Positions 10,795-21,800 of a DNA stretch of 64,000 bases are shown here, one piece after another. The DNA is from Candidatus Gastranaerophilales bacterium (GTDB taxonomy: Bacteria > Cyanobacteriota > Vampirovibrionia > Gastranaerophilales > Gastranaerophilaceae): positions 1 to 64,000 of the forward strand of contig CANQAV010000009.1 in assembly GCA_947589425.1 (NCBI GenBank), given 5' to 3'. The position numbers and the translations under genes were made by a program. The notes below the pieces were generated by a model. The model had not been told where the DNA came from. It did no database searches and saw only the letters and a program-made list of their open reading frames with translations. Numbering within the stretch: position 1 is the stretch's first letter; the number at the start of each line of letters is the position of its first letter.

Positions 10795-12081
10795 TTAACA
10801 ATAATCATCATTATAAATGATTTCTATTCCTGCGGCAATTATCGTATCGCCGTCCCTGATACCGCATTTTCGCAATTGTTCATATATGCCCATGGAATCC
10901 ATTATGTTCATATATCTTTTTATTTGAATATTGTTTTTAATATCGGTGACAGATGCTAATCTCTTTAATTTTCCGCCTGTTACTTCGTATGTATTTTTAT
11001 TAAGTTTTGTAATTATATAATCGGAATCATCATTATTAAAAGAGTCATAATCTTGTTCAATATCAAGCTTAATTTTTATATCTTCAATATGCTCAAGTCT
11101 GTATGATATATGGTTTTCAAGCTCTTTGAGTCCGTGCGTTGAAACTGCGGAAATTAAAAATACATCATTTGTATTAACTTTTTTAATAAATTCTTTTTTA
11201 ATTTGTTGGGCATGCTCAATATCCAACACATCCGTTTTGTTTAAAACTACGATTTGTTCACGCTTAGCCAAATTTTTGTCGAATTTCTCAAGTTCATTAT
11301 TTATTTTTTCATAGTTATCAATACAATTTTCTTGAGAAATATCAACTATATGGAGCAAAAGCTTGCATCTTTGAACATGACGCAAAAATTCATGCCCCAG
11401 CCCCAAACCGCAAGAAGCGCCTTCAATAAGCCCCGGGATATCGGCTATAACATAACCGTCGCCATGCTCTTTTTTAACAACGCCTAAATTCGGTACCAAA
11501 GTTGTAAAAGGATAATCCGCAATCTTAGGACGAGCGGATGACATAACGGAAATCAAGGTTGATTTTCCCGCATTTGGCATGCCAACAAGACCGACATCCG
11601 CTATAAGTTTTAATTCAAGCTCAAGTTCACGCTCAATTGAAGGCTCTCCCGGCTCGCAAAATTGCGGAGCACGATGTTGAGGAGTTGCAAAGCGTGCGTT
11701 TCCCCTTCCGCCTCTTCCGCCTTTGGCAATTAAAACAAATTTACCGTCCTCATCAAGGTCTGCTATAAGTTTATTTGTTTTTAAATCTCTCACAACAACA
11801 CCAACGGGCATTTTTATATATAAATCATCTCCGTTTTTTCCATGACAGTTTTTGTTTTTCCCGTTTTCACCGCATTGCGCACGATATACTGACTTATGAG
11901 TAAAATCAAGGAGCGTGGACATATCAGAAGTTGCAATAAAATATATGTCTCCGCCCTTACCGCCGTCCCCTCCGGCAGGACCGCCTTTATCGACATATTT
12001 TTCCCTGCGCCATGCCAAGGCGCCGTTTCCGCCTGCGCCTGAGATGACTCTGATTTTTGCTTTGTCGATGAATGAAGCCAC
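10795..12081 (-). CDS. obg: Obg GTPase
   Basis: Gly-rich N-terminal Obg fold (GGPAGGDGGKGGDIYF), GMPNAGKSTLI, DIPGLIEGA, NKTD, C-terminal OCT domain. Confidence 0.97.
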   Translation of the reverse strand: MASFIDKAKIRVISGAGGNGALAWRREKYVDKGGPAGGDGGKGGDIYFIATSDMSTLLDFTHKSVYRAQCGENGKNKNCHGKNGDDLYIKMPVGVVVRDLKTNKLIADLDEDGKFVLIAKGGRGGRGNARFATPQHRAPQFCEPGEPSIERELELELKLIADVGLVGMPNAGKSTLISVMSSARPKIADYPFTTLVPNLGVVKKEHGDGYVIADIPGLIEGASCGLGLGHEFLRHVQRCKLLLHIVDISQENCIDNYEKINNELEKFDKNLAKREQIVVLNKTDVLDIEHAQQIKKEFIKKVNTNDVFLISAVSTHGLKELENHISYRLEHIEDIKIKLDIEQDYDSFNNDDSDYIITKLNKNTYEVTGGKLKRLASVTDIKNNIQIKRYMNIMDSMGIYEQLRKCGIRDGDTIIAAGIEIIYNDDYC

Positions 12082-12206
12082 GGTGATTATGACCTTTCAA
12101 TTTAGCGCAACTTTAATTAACTCTTAAATTTTAGCACTTTAAGGCAAGTTTTTACATCAATCCTATGAAGTATTAATCCTTTTTAACAATACGGTCTAAA
12201 AAGATG

Positions 12207-14060
12207 TTATTTATTTTCATCAATATAAATTTCGGCTAAATTGTTAACCAAACCGCCCGTTTTGGTAGGCGTTACATTTTTAACCTTGTTTCTTAATGCC
12301 GCAATATTTAAAGGAGCATAAAGATATATCATCGGATTTTCTTTTGCAACAAGTTTTTGATATTTTGAATAAATTTGTTTTCTTTTATTAAAATCAAGTT
12401 CAAGTGCGCCTTGCCTGAATATGTCTTCAAGCTCACGCTCAAAATCAAGTATTTTATCCGTTGATATATCATCATTTGGCGTTCTTTTATTAAACATATG
12501 AAGGGCTCCTTCGGGTGTCCAAACGTTATAGCCCGAATTAGGCTCATATATATTTGAAGTCAGAGCGATTATGACACAGTCAAAATCCGCTTGATTTACA
12601 AGTCTGTTAATTAAACTGTTAAATTCAACCGGTTTAAAATTAACCTTAATTCCAAGCGCTTCCAAATCCTGTTTAATTGAAACGCCGGTTGCTTCACGCT
12701 GTGTATTTCCCGCATTTGTCAAAAGCTCAAATTCAACTCTGTTATTATCTTTATCATATAAAATTCCGTCTTTTTTATAAAAACCGCTTTGAGAAAGCAA
12801 TTGTTGAGCATGGGTTAAATCTTTTTTGTGACCTTTTGCAATTTGTTCATCTATAAAAAGGCTTGAAACAGGCTCGGCACTATACAAAGGATATGCAAAA
12901 CCCGAGAAAACATTTAATATTAAATCATCTCTATCTATTGCCCAATCTATCGCACTTCTAAAATTCCTGTCCTGAAACCATTTTTGTTTTTTGGGCTCAA
13001 CATAGTATTTTCCATCTTTATTTTTTCGATTGTTTAAATTAAAAACCATAAAGGTTGTATTGGTGCTTGCCCCCAGATTATATAATTCATAGTTTCCGTC
13101 GTGCTTTAATTCTCTGTATCTGTTAACTAAAGAGCCGTTAACGGAAAGAAAATCCGTCACTCCGGATTCAAATTTTAAAGTATCATTATTCATATCCCCC
13201 GTAATCACCATAATCCATTTGTCAATATAAGGGAGCTTTTGTTTATCTTTGTTAATTAAATAATAATCGGGATTTTTCTCATACACCACTCTTTGAGAAG
13301 GAACATATTCTTTTAACTTAAAGGCGCCTGAATATACAATGTTTTGAGGTTTTACGTCAATTCCCTGATAAGTTAAAAAATATGCATTTCCTTTTTTTGT
13401 AACTTTTTCAAATATGTGCTTCGGCAGAATTGATGCCGATAAATTCCTTAAAAAAGGAGCAAAAGGCTTAGGTGTTGTAAATTTTACCGTATATTTATCA
13501 ATTATTTCAACTTTTGGAAGTTTTTTATCAATCATCATGACATCTCTTGTTGAGCCGTCCCCAAAACCGCCAAAAATTACCGTATTATATGTAAAATAAA
13601 CATCATCCGAAGTTATTTCAACCCCGTCTGACCATTTAATCCCGTGGCGAAGATTAACAATATATGTTTTATTATCGGATAAAATTTTAAAACTTTTTGC
13701 AAGTTTTGGAATTACTTCACCCGTGGAAGGATTGGTCTGCACCAAACCGTCATACATAATTTCCGATAATTCGGCGCTTGTTGCATCATTCGCATTATAA
13801 GGGTTAAATGTTTTAGGGTCACCCATAATACTTGTTGTATATACCCCGCCAAATTTACCGACGGGAAGTGCGCTTTCAAGATAATCAACATTATCAATCG
13901 TAACATTTTTAGGGTTTAAAATTTTACTTTGAGCGGAAACTAAAGGCTCAAGAGAAAAAAAAGCATTCTTATCAAAGCCTTTGTCTTTTTTAAAAAATAG
14001 CAGACAAAAACAGAATAATATAAAAAATAGTATTAAGATTTTGTAAGCTGTTTTTTTCAT
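12207..14060 (-). CDS. Peptide/oligopeptide ABC transporter substrate-binding protein (SBP_bac_5)
   Basis: MKKTAYKILILFFILFCFCLLFF... start preferred over ORF-track start because it gives a signal sequence and clears the divergent rmlD; GGVYTTSIMGDPKTFNPYNANDATSAEL... Confidence 0.88.
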   Translation of the reverse strand: MKKTAYKILILFFILFCFCLLFFKKDKGFDKNAFFSLEPLVSAQSKILNPKNVTIDNVDYLESALPVGKFGGVYTTSIMGDPKTFNPYNANDATSAELSEIMYDGLVQTNPSTGEVIPKLAKSFKILSDNKTYIVNLRHGIKWSDGVEITSDDVYFTYNTVIFGGFGDGSTRDVMMIDKKLPKVEIIDKYTVKFTTPKPFAPFLRNLSASILPKHIFEKVTKKGNAYFLTYQGIDVKPQNIVYSGAFKLKEYVPSQRVVYEKNPDYYLINKDKQKLPYIDKWIMVITGDMNNDTLKFESGVTDFLSVNGSLVNRYRELKHDGNYELYNLGASTNTTFMVFNLNNRKNKDGKYYVEPKKQKWFQDRNFRSAIDWAIDRDDLILNVFSGFAYPLYSAEPVSSLFIDEQIAKGHKKDLTHAQQLLSQSGFYKKDGILYDKDNNRVEFELLTNAGNTQREATGVSIKQDLEALGIKVNFKPVEFNSLINRLVNQADFDCVIIALTSNIYEPNSGYNVWTPEGALHMFNKRTPNDDISTDKILDFERELEDIFRQGALELDFNKRKQIYSKYQKLVAKENPMIYLYAPLNIAALRNKVKNVTPTKTGGLVNNLAEIYIDENK

Positions 14061-14136
14061 AACATTGATTTTAGCACAACTAAGTGATATAAAAAGTCTT
14101 AATAAGAATAATTTTTTAATCTTAAAGGCATAATAA

Positions 14137-14955
14137 ATGAGACTAATGGTAACAGGCGCAACCGGTTTATTGGGGAGAGCTCTTTGTCCTATGTTAGACA
14201 AAGAAGGCTGGCAATATTGGGCTTGCAATCAAAAGATTTTTGACGTTACGGATACAAAAATGGTAAATGAAATAATGAAGAAAATAAGTCTTGATTTCAT
14301 TATTCATCTGGCATCTTATTCCAATATTGATCAGGCGGAAGATAACCCCGACCTTGCTTTCAGCGTTAATAAAGTCGGCTCAAAAAATATGGCGGATATG
14401 GCTAAAAAACACAATATCCCGATTTTATACGTAAGTACGGGAAATGTATTTGACGGCAATTCTAATAAACCCTATAAAACAACAGATTGCACAAACCCTA
14501 TTAATGTATACGGAAAATCCATGCTTGCAGGGGAAAAAGAAATAATTAAAACAACCAAAAAATATTATATCGTAAGAACATCATGGCTGTACGGCAAAGG
14601 CGGATATGTTGATGCAATGCTTACTTTTTCAAACTTCAGAAAAAAAATATCCGTAGTTAACGACCAAATAGGCTCTCCTACAAGAGCGGATGATGTCGCA
14701 AGAAAAATTATAGAAATAATAAAAACTCAAAAACCGTATGGAATATATAACATAAGTTCATCAGGAAGCACATCCTGGGCTGATTTTACAAAGAAAATTT
14801 TTGAAATAAAGAAAAAAGATGTAGAAGTTAAAGCAATTGATAAAAGCGATTTTCCTCGTCCCGCAAAAAGACCAAAATATTGTGTGCTTGATAACGGAAA
14901 TTCTCTGCCCGGATGGGAAAAAGCGCTTGAAGATTACTTAACAGCCAAAAAATAA
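14137..14955 (+). CDS. rfbD: dTDP-4-dehydrorhamnose reductase (RmlD family)
   Basis: MRLMVTGATGLLGRALC, D-x-A-E-x-x-P-x-x-A, YxxxK-like YGKSMLAGE, VRTSWLYG. Confidence 0.9.
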   Translation: MRLMVTGATGLLGRALCPMLDKEGWQYWACNQKIFDVTDTKMVNEIMKKISLDFIIHLASYSNIDQAEDNPDLAFSVNKVGSKNMADMAKKHNIPILYVSTGNVFDGNSNKPYKTTDCTNPINVYGKSMLAGEKEIIKTTKKYYIVRTSWLYGKGGYVDAMLTFSNFRKKISVVNDQIGSPTRADDVARKIIEIIKTQKPYGIYNISSSGSTSWADFTKKIFEIKKKDVEVKAIDKSDFPRPAKRPKYCVLDNGNSLPGWEKALEDYLTAKK

Positions 14956-15021
14956 ACATATACCATGCCATGTTTTATTGTATAATAATATAAAGACAAA
15001 CTTTAAAGAGGTAGTTGATAT

Positions 15022-16413
15022 ATGCACGGAATTATTTTAGCAGGCGGGTCAGGTTCAAGACTTTGGCCTTTATCAAGAGAACTGTATCCTAAACAGCTTT
15101 TAAAGCTCAATTCTAAAAAAAGTCTTTTGGAGCGCACTTATGAAAGACTTATGGGAATTATGGATATGGATAATATCCTTGCAACTACTAATACAAAACA
15201 TTTTAGTGATGTTAAAATGCAATTAAGACAATATAGCGACGACGTAAGAGTATTAGCGGAGCCTCTTGCAAAAAATACGGCACCCGCTATAGCAATAGCA
15301 ACAAAATATCTTCTTGATTTCGGAATGGATGATATTATTGTTGCCGTGCCTTCAGACCACTTAATTGAAGATAACGAAAAGTTCAGAAAAACAATAGAAT
15401 CTGCTCAAAAACTTGCAAAAGAAGGATATATTGTAACGTTAGGAGTAAAGCCCCAGGAAGCATCCGTTGGCTTCGGGTATATTAAAATAGGAAAAGAAAT
15501 CGATAAAGTCGGATATTTTGTTGATAAATTCATTGAAAAGCCGGATTTTGATGAAGCTCAAAAAATATGCAATAATCCCGATTATTTTTGGAATTGCGGA
15601 ATTTTTGTATTTAAGGCATCAACTCTGATGAATACCCTTAAAGAATGTGCTCATGATATTTATGAAGTTACTCAAAAATTCAATTTTACCGTTCAAGATG
15701 ATATTGACTATATGACATTTGATAAATATCCGAACATTTCATTTGACTATGCGATAGCCGAAAAAGCAAAAAATATAGTAATGGTTAAAATGCAAAGCGA
15801 CTGGAGCGATTTGGGCTCATGGGAAGCGATATACAATATTAATCAAAAAGACGAAAAAAACAATGTAAAAATCGGGGACATAATTGAAAAGGACTGCGAA
15901 AATTCACTTTTATATTCATCAGAAAGGCTTTTGGCGGGAGTGGGGCTTAAAAATGTTATTATAATTGAAACTCCTGATGCTGTTCTTGCCTGCAACAAAA
16001 ATGATGTACAGGGCGTAAAAAATATTTATGACAAACTAAAACAAATTAAAAATGATGCCCACAGAATTCACACAACGGTATATCGCCCCTGGGGCTATTA
16101 CACTGTTTTAAATCAGGGCGATGGATACTTAACAAAGATGATATGTGTTTCAAGAAAAGGACAGTTAAGCCTTCAATCACACAATCACAGAAGCGAACAC
16201 TGGGTTGTTTTATCGGGAACGGCAAGAGTTACTCTTGAAGATAAAACTTTTATGTTAAAAGCGGGCTCATCCATTGATATACCCGTAAAAGCAATACATT
16301 CTCTTGCAAACCCTTATGACAGCGAACTTAAAATCATTGAAGTTCAAAAAGGCGATAAATTAACCGAAGAAGATATTATCAGATATAAAGATATTTACGG
16401 AAGGGTAAAATAG
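15022..16413 (+). CDS. manC: Mannose-1-phosphate guanylyltransferase / mannose-6-phosphate isomerase
   Basis: LAGGSGSRLWPLSRELYPKQLLKL, VPSDHLI, FIEKP; C-terminal cupin VYRPWGYYTVL...SLQSHNHRSEHWVVLSGTA. Confidence 0.95.
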   Translation: MHGIILAGGSGSRLWPLSRELYPKQLLKLNSKKSLLERTYERLMGIMDMDNILATTNTKHFSDVKMQLRQYSDDVRVLAEPLAKNTAPAIAIATKYLLDFGMDDIIVAVPSDHLIEDNEKFRKTIESAQKLAKEGYIVTLGVKPQEASVGFGYIKIGKEIDKVGYFVDKFIEKPDFDEAQKICNNPDYFWNCGIFVFKASTLMNTLKECAHDIYEVTQKFNFTVQDDIDYMTFDKYPNISFDYAIAEKAKNIVMVKMQSDWSDLGSWEAIYNINQKDEKNNVKIGDIIEKDCENSLLYSSERLLAGVGLKNVIIIETPDAVLACNKNDVQGVKNIYDKLKQIKNDAHRIHTTVYRPWGYYTVLNQGDGYLTKMICVSRKGQLSLQSHNHRSEHWVVLSGTARVTLEDKTFMLKAGSSIDIPVKAIHSLANPYDSELKIIEVQKGDKLTEEDIIRYKDIYGRVK

Positions 16414-18732
16414 CTAATTTATATATTTTTTCGCACTGTCCGTTATTTGTTTTGGCAGATTTGCAAGAATTGCGGCATTTATTGCACAGCTCGAATTAAT
16501 AATTCCGGGTTTAATTTTTCTGTTTAAAACAAAATTATTGTTGTCAAAATCATTTCCCATAACAAAATTTTTAGCGGATTTCGGGTAATTTTGTTCAATT
16601 TTAGTCAATTCAAGATTATGTGTTGCAACAATTGTTTTTGCTTTTATGTTCTCTAAAACATATTCGCAAAACGCTCTTGCAATTGCACCCCCTTCGTTTG
16701 ATGAAGTGCTTTTTGCGGGCTCATCAAGCAAAATTAAAGAGGATGACGTTGCATTATCAATTATAAACTTAAGGTCATTCATTTCAACCATGAAGCTTGA
16801 ATTGTTGTTTATAATATCATCGTTTGCACCCTGTCTGAAAAAAATTTTATCGACAACTTCAATATCGGCACTCTTAGCCGGAACAAAAGAGCCTATTTGA
16901 GATAAAAGACAGATAATGGCATTATGTTTCAAATATGTTGATTTTCCGCTCATATTTGCCCCTGTTAAAATTATCATGGAAGAATTTTCCAAACTTGTGT
17001 CGTTTTTTACAACTTCATTTTTTAATTTTATAAGGCTCGGATGAAAACCGTCTTTTATATATATTTTTTCAAAATTAAAATCGGGTCTTATCAAATTATT
17101 TAAAAGTGCACAAAGCGCATAAGAAACCAAAACATCAATTCTTGCAATTTCTTTTGCCAGACATCTTATTGTATCCACAAACAAAGATGCTTTTTTTCGA
17201 AGCGCACAGTATAGCTCATATTCCAGCCGATTTGCCCTGAATTTAAGATTAAAATATTCATCTTCAATTGTTCTCAATTCATCCGTAAAATAGCGTGTGC
17301 AATGGCTCAGTGCTTGTTTTTTATAATAGTTTTCAGGTATTACATTCTGTTTTTTTGAAGGTACTTCAATATAAAAACCTAAAACGGAAGAATATTCTAT
17401 TTTTAAATTTTCCATACCCAATCTTTTTTGTTCTTTTTTTTCAAGAGTTGAAATATTCTCCTCGATTTCTCTTAATTTTTTTCTAAGATAATCCAAATCC
17501 GAATTAGAGCCGTCTTTAATAATGTTTCCGCTTTTTAATTCGTTTGGTAAATCACTGTTTAGAGAATTTTTTATCTCATTAGCTAATTTCAGAGTATTGT
17601 TCAATTCTTCCCGATTGATTTTTAATAAATCGGATTTATAAACACTGCAAACATCAGACATTTTTTCAAGATTTTTTGCATCCTGCGCAATTTTTAATAA
17701 GTCTTTAGGATAAATTGTAGAATTTGAAATCCCTGCGCACACACGGGACAAATCGCAAAATTCTTCAAGGAGTTTTTCGAGTTCAAAAAGCCTTTTATCA
17801 TCCTCAATTAATTCACTCAGAGCATCTTGTCTTTTTTTAATTTGAGAAACATCCAACAAAGGCTCATCAAGATACTTTTTTAATAAACGAGAGCCCATTG
17901 GAGTTTTTGTATAATTTAAAAACCAAAGCAAGCTCCCTTTTTTCTTCAAAGTGCTTTTTACTCTTGTCAATTCAAGATTTCTTCTTGTAATTTCATCCAT
18001 TGTAAGATAAGAATTTTGTTCATATTCAATTACATTATCAAGTTTTGAAGCATATTCTTTTTGAGTGTTTTTAAAATAGCTAATAATCGTATTTTCTATT
18101 TTTTTATAATTGAAATACTCCTCGGGTAAAATCGTGGTATTATATTTTTTAATAAAATCTTTGAAAATTTCATATAAACTGTTTGAAATCAAAAGTTCAT
18201 CAGGGCAGATTTTTTCAATTTCAAATTTTGTTTGTTCAAAGTTTGCTTTTGTTTTATACAACTGTCCCGTTGAAACATCGGCATATGAAATATAAAAATT
18301 ATCATCATACAAACACAGCGCCATAATATAATTATTTTCGGTACTTTCTAAAAATTCGCTTTCAACGATTGTGCCTTTTGTAAATTTCCTTGTAATTTTT
18401 CTGTAAGCCTTGTTGTTTTCATTTTCATCCAAAAACTGCTCGCAAATACAAATTTTAAGATTTTCATTTAACAATTTTTTAATGTATGTATTTAAAGAAT
18501 TTTTATTAATTCCCGCCTGTAATATTTCACCAACACCTTTTACGCTTCGAGACGAGAGAGTGATGCCCGTTATATCCGAAAAAATTTTGGCGTCTTCAAA
18601 AAATGTTTCATAAAAATTACCAATTTGAAACAAAAGAACGGAGTCTTGATTTTCGTCTTTGAATGAAATATATTCATTCAAAAAATCGCTTACAACTTCA
18701 TATTGTTTAATTTGTTCAAAATAAACAAGCAT
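16414..18732 (-). CDS. mutS: DNA mismatch repair protein MutS
   Basis: Mismatch motif LFQIGNFYETFFEDA, TGANMSGKSTYLKHNAI Walker A, LILLDEPAKSTSSNEG, VATHNLEL. Confidence 0.88.
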   Translation of the reverse strand: MLVYFEQIKQYEVVSDFLNEYISFKDENQDSVLLFQIGNFYETFFEDAKIFSDITGITLSSRSVKGVGEILQAGINKNSLNTYIKKLLNENLKICICEQFLDENENNKAYRKITRKFTKGTIVESEFLESTENNYIMALCLYDDNFYISYADVSTGQLYKTKANFEQTKFEIEKICPDELLISNSLYEIFKDFIKKYNTTILPEEYFNYKKIENTIISYFKNTQKEYASKLDNVIEYEQNSYLTMDEITRRNLELTRVKSTLKKKGSLLWFLNYTKTPMGSRLLKKYLDEPLLDVSQIKKRQDALSELIEDDKRLFELEKLLEEFCDLSRVCAGISNSTIYPKDLLKIAQDAKNLEKMSDVCSVYKSDLLKINREELNNTLKLANEIKNSLNSDLPNELKSGNIIKDGSNSDLDYLRKKLREIEENISTLEKKEQKRLGMENLKIEYSSVLGFYIEVPSKKQNVIPENYYKKQALSHCTRYFTDELRTIEDEYFNLKFRANRLEYELYCALRKKASLFVDTIRCLAKEIARIDVLVSYALCALLNNLIRPDFNFEKIYIKDGFHPSLIKLKNEVVKNDTSLENSSMIILTGANMSGKSTYLKHNAIICLLSQIGSFVPAKSADIEVVDKIFFRQGANDDIINNNSSFMVEMNDLKFIIDNATSSSLILLDEPAKSTSSNEGGAIARAFCEYVLENIKAKTIVATHNLELTKIEQNYPKSAKNFVMGNDFDNNNFVLNRKIKPGIINSSCAINAAILANLPKQITDSAKKYIN

Positions 18733-18790
18733 CTTTTTCTTAATCCCGAGCGTATTAAATTAACACACAACACCTGTACCAAACAAATAC

Positions 18791-18820
18791 AAAAAGGCTC
18801 CGAAAATTCGGAGCCTTTTT
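18791..18820 (-). terminator. Terminator of the rpoB-rpoC1-rpoC2 operon
   Basis: AAAAAGGCTCCGAA-AA-TTCGGAGCCTTTTT immediately 3' of rpoC2. Confidence 0.85.
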
Positions 18821-18827
18821 AAGTTTA

Positions 18828-21800
18828 TTAGAATTGCATATCAGAATCTACCACACCAAACATGCCTTCAATTTCCTCTAAAATCGCAGAAGGCTTTCTT
18901 GCCTGATGCTTTTGTGCAGCTCTTTTTGCCGCTTCTTTTTCTTTTTCTTCGGAAGCATTGATTAAATGATAATAACCTGTTCCTGCGGGAATTAAACGAC
19001 CTATGATAACATTTTCTTTTAATCCTCTCAGAAGGTCTTTTTTGCCTTCAACGGCAGCTTCCGTTAATATTCTTGTAGTTTCTTGGAAAGATGCGGCAGA
19101 TATAAATGATTCGGTATTTAATGATGCCTTTGTAATACCCAATAACAGAGCTTCATAAGTTGCTTCCTGACCGTTATTTTCACGGGCAATTGCGTTTTCC
19201 TGCTCAATCACTTTAAGTTCAACCAATTCTCCCGGAAGGAGTTTTGTTGTACCGGAATCAATTACTTTTACCTTTTTAATCATTTGACGAACAATAACTT
19301 CAACGTGTTTATCCGAAATTTCAACACCTTGTGAACGATAAACTCTTTGAACTTCATCTACAAGATATTGCTGAGCAGCGTTTGCACCACGCAATCTGAT
19401 AACGTCATGCGGATTCATCGGCCCTGAAGTTAAGGCATCACCTTTTTTGATTTTTTGCTTATCGTTAACAATAACGGTAGCTTCAATCGGATATTTAATT
19501 TCAGTTCTTCCGTTTTCATTTTCAATATAAAGCCTTGGAATATCATCTTCGTATTCGATAATTGCAACACCGTCTTCTTCTGCGGCAATTGCACTGTCTT
19601 TCGGTTTTCTTGCTTCCAAAAGTTCTTCAACACGAGGAAGACCTTGAACGATATCGCCCGTTTTCTGTCTTTCAAATACTAATGTTGCAAGTAAGTCGCC
19701 TCTTAAGATAAGTGCTTGATTGTCAACCTGTAAAAGCGCCCCCGGAGAAATTAAGTGGGGTCTGCCCACTCTTATTGTTACTGATTTCGGAGAAACTTTT
19801 ACAACTTTACCCGAGAATTTAGAAGTTTCAGCACTTGATATCGGTGTATCAACGGTAACATATTCACCTTCTTTAACAGTCGGTTTTGAAGTTGTTTCCA
19901 TTGTTTCTTCATAATTATCGGAGACAAGAAGCAGTCTTCTTAAGTCATTGTCTTTTGAATTTATTGAAGCGATTGAGTCGTTAACCGCCAATACCTGAGT
20001 TTTGGTAACGGGTGTCTTGGGCTCAATTACCTGACCGTTTTTAACAAGAAGTTCCGTTTGAGTAGATGAAAGACCGCGAGAATTATCTTCCTGCTCACGT
20101 CTTACAATCAATGTTTCCAAAACAACGATTTTTAAATCGCCTTTATCATCAAGCTCAACCATACCTTTTAAGTGAGAGATGTAGCCTGACATTGAAAGAA
20201 CTAATGATGTTCTTGTTAATACCGCACCGTCTAAATTACGAACACGTGCACCGTCTTTATATTGAACTTGAGTAATTGGAACAAGTTCAATTGCATTATC
20301 TGTTGCACTGAATTTAATTGATGCTTCTTTTTGTTCAATGTTAAATGCTTGAATTGGTCTGATTAAGATTTGAACGGGTTTACCGTCAAGTCCGTCATCA
20401 TCCAATACATCTTCACCCATATCTTCATCAAGGTCATCAATTTCAAGCATGTCGGATTCTTTTTCAACAATTGTAACGATTGAATCAACTTTTGCTTTGA
20501 TTTTTCCCGCTACAACGGTACCCGCTTTAATAACTTCGCCTTCGCCTACTTTTAAGTCATTAATTGAATCAAGGGTATATAATTCTCCGGGACGGACAAC
20601 GATTTCGTGGATAATATCGTTAAATTCTTTAATTTCAACAATACCTGCAATGTGAGTATAAATATCTTTTACAACTTCGCAGCCTGCTTCAACATAAGTA
20701 CCTGATTCAACAAGCTTTAATGATGCATCTTTTGAAATTTGATGAATTTCTTCGGGGATAAATACCAATTGACCCGGTTTTACAACAACTTGATTTTCGT
20801 CTACTTCAAGTCCGTTATAGCGAATTTCACCCGATGATTCAACTTTATATGTATCATCTATGAGTTCCGCTATAATCATGCCGTTTTCAACAGTTGTATC
20901 AACGGGAGATTTAACTATATATTTTTCGCCTGTTTCGGGAACTGTCCAGATTTGTTCTTTTTTAGTTTGTTCAAATACCGCATTAGATGCTTGAATTGAA
21001 GCAATGACAATAGTTAATTCTTTTCCTGAAACAATCTTTTTGATTTTTTTGCCTTCGAAAGTAACATCTTGTATTTCAAGACTGTCATTTACTCTTACTT
21101 CACCGCCGTGTTCGGAGATGATTAAAGTTTCGGCTAATTTTTCGCCTTTTTTAATTTTTTGACCGTCTTTTACAAGAACTTTTGAGCCTGCGGGAAGTGC
21201 ATAAACATCGCCGCCCAAAACCCAAACTATACCTTGCTTGTTGGCAATTCTTGAGATGTTGCCCTGTCTGTCTTTTCTTTCATCGGCAACAAAGTCTTGG
21301 AATACTACTTCGCCTGATATATCAGAAGTAATATCTTTCAAGGCTTTTTCCGTTAAACGAGAGCCGTCACCTTTAGAAGCGGGCTCAAATTCAGCGATAG
21401 CATCGCCTGCTGAAACAGTGTCGCCTTTTTTAACAAGAACTTTTGCACCCATTGGAACGTGAACTTTTTCAGAGTCTTTTTTGCCTTTAATTTCAACATC
21501 TGCTTCTTTGATTGCAATTTGTACAACATCCCCGTGACGAGTTCTCTGTTCGCGTGTTTTAACTTCCGTATTAACAACACCGTCAATTGTAACTTTTGCC
21601 TGACGGGTAACACCTGAGCCTTTAAATACACCGCCCGTGTGGAATGTTCTCATTGTTAACTGTGTACCGGGCTCCCCGATTGATTGAGCTGCGATAATAC
21701 CGATTGCTTCGCCGATATCAACAGGTCTTTGCGTTGTCATTGACCAGCCGTAGCATTTTTGACAAATTCCGTATTCAAGTTCGCAAGTTAGGGTTGAGCG

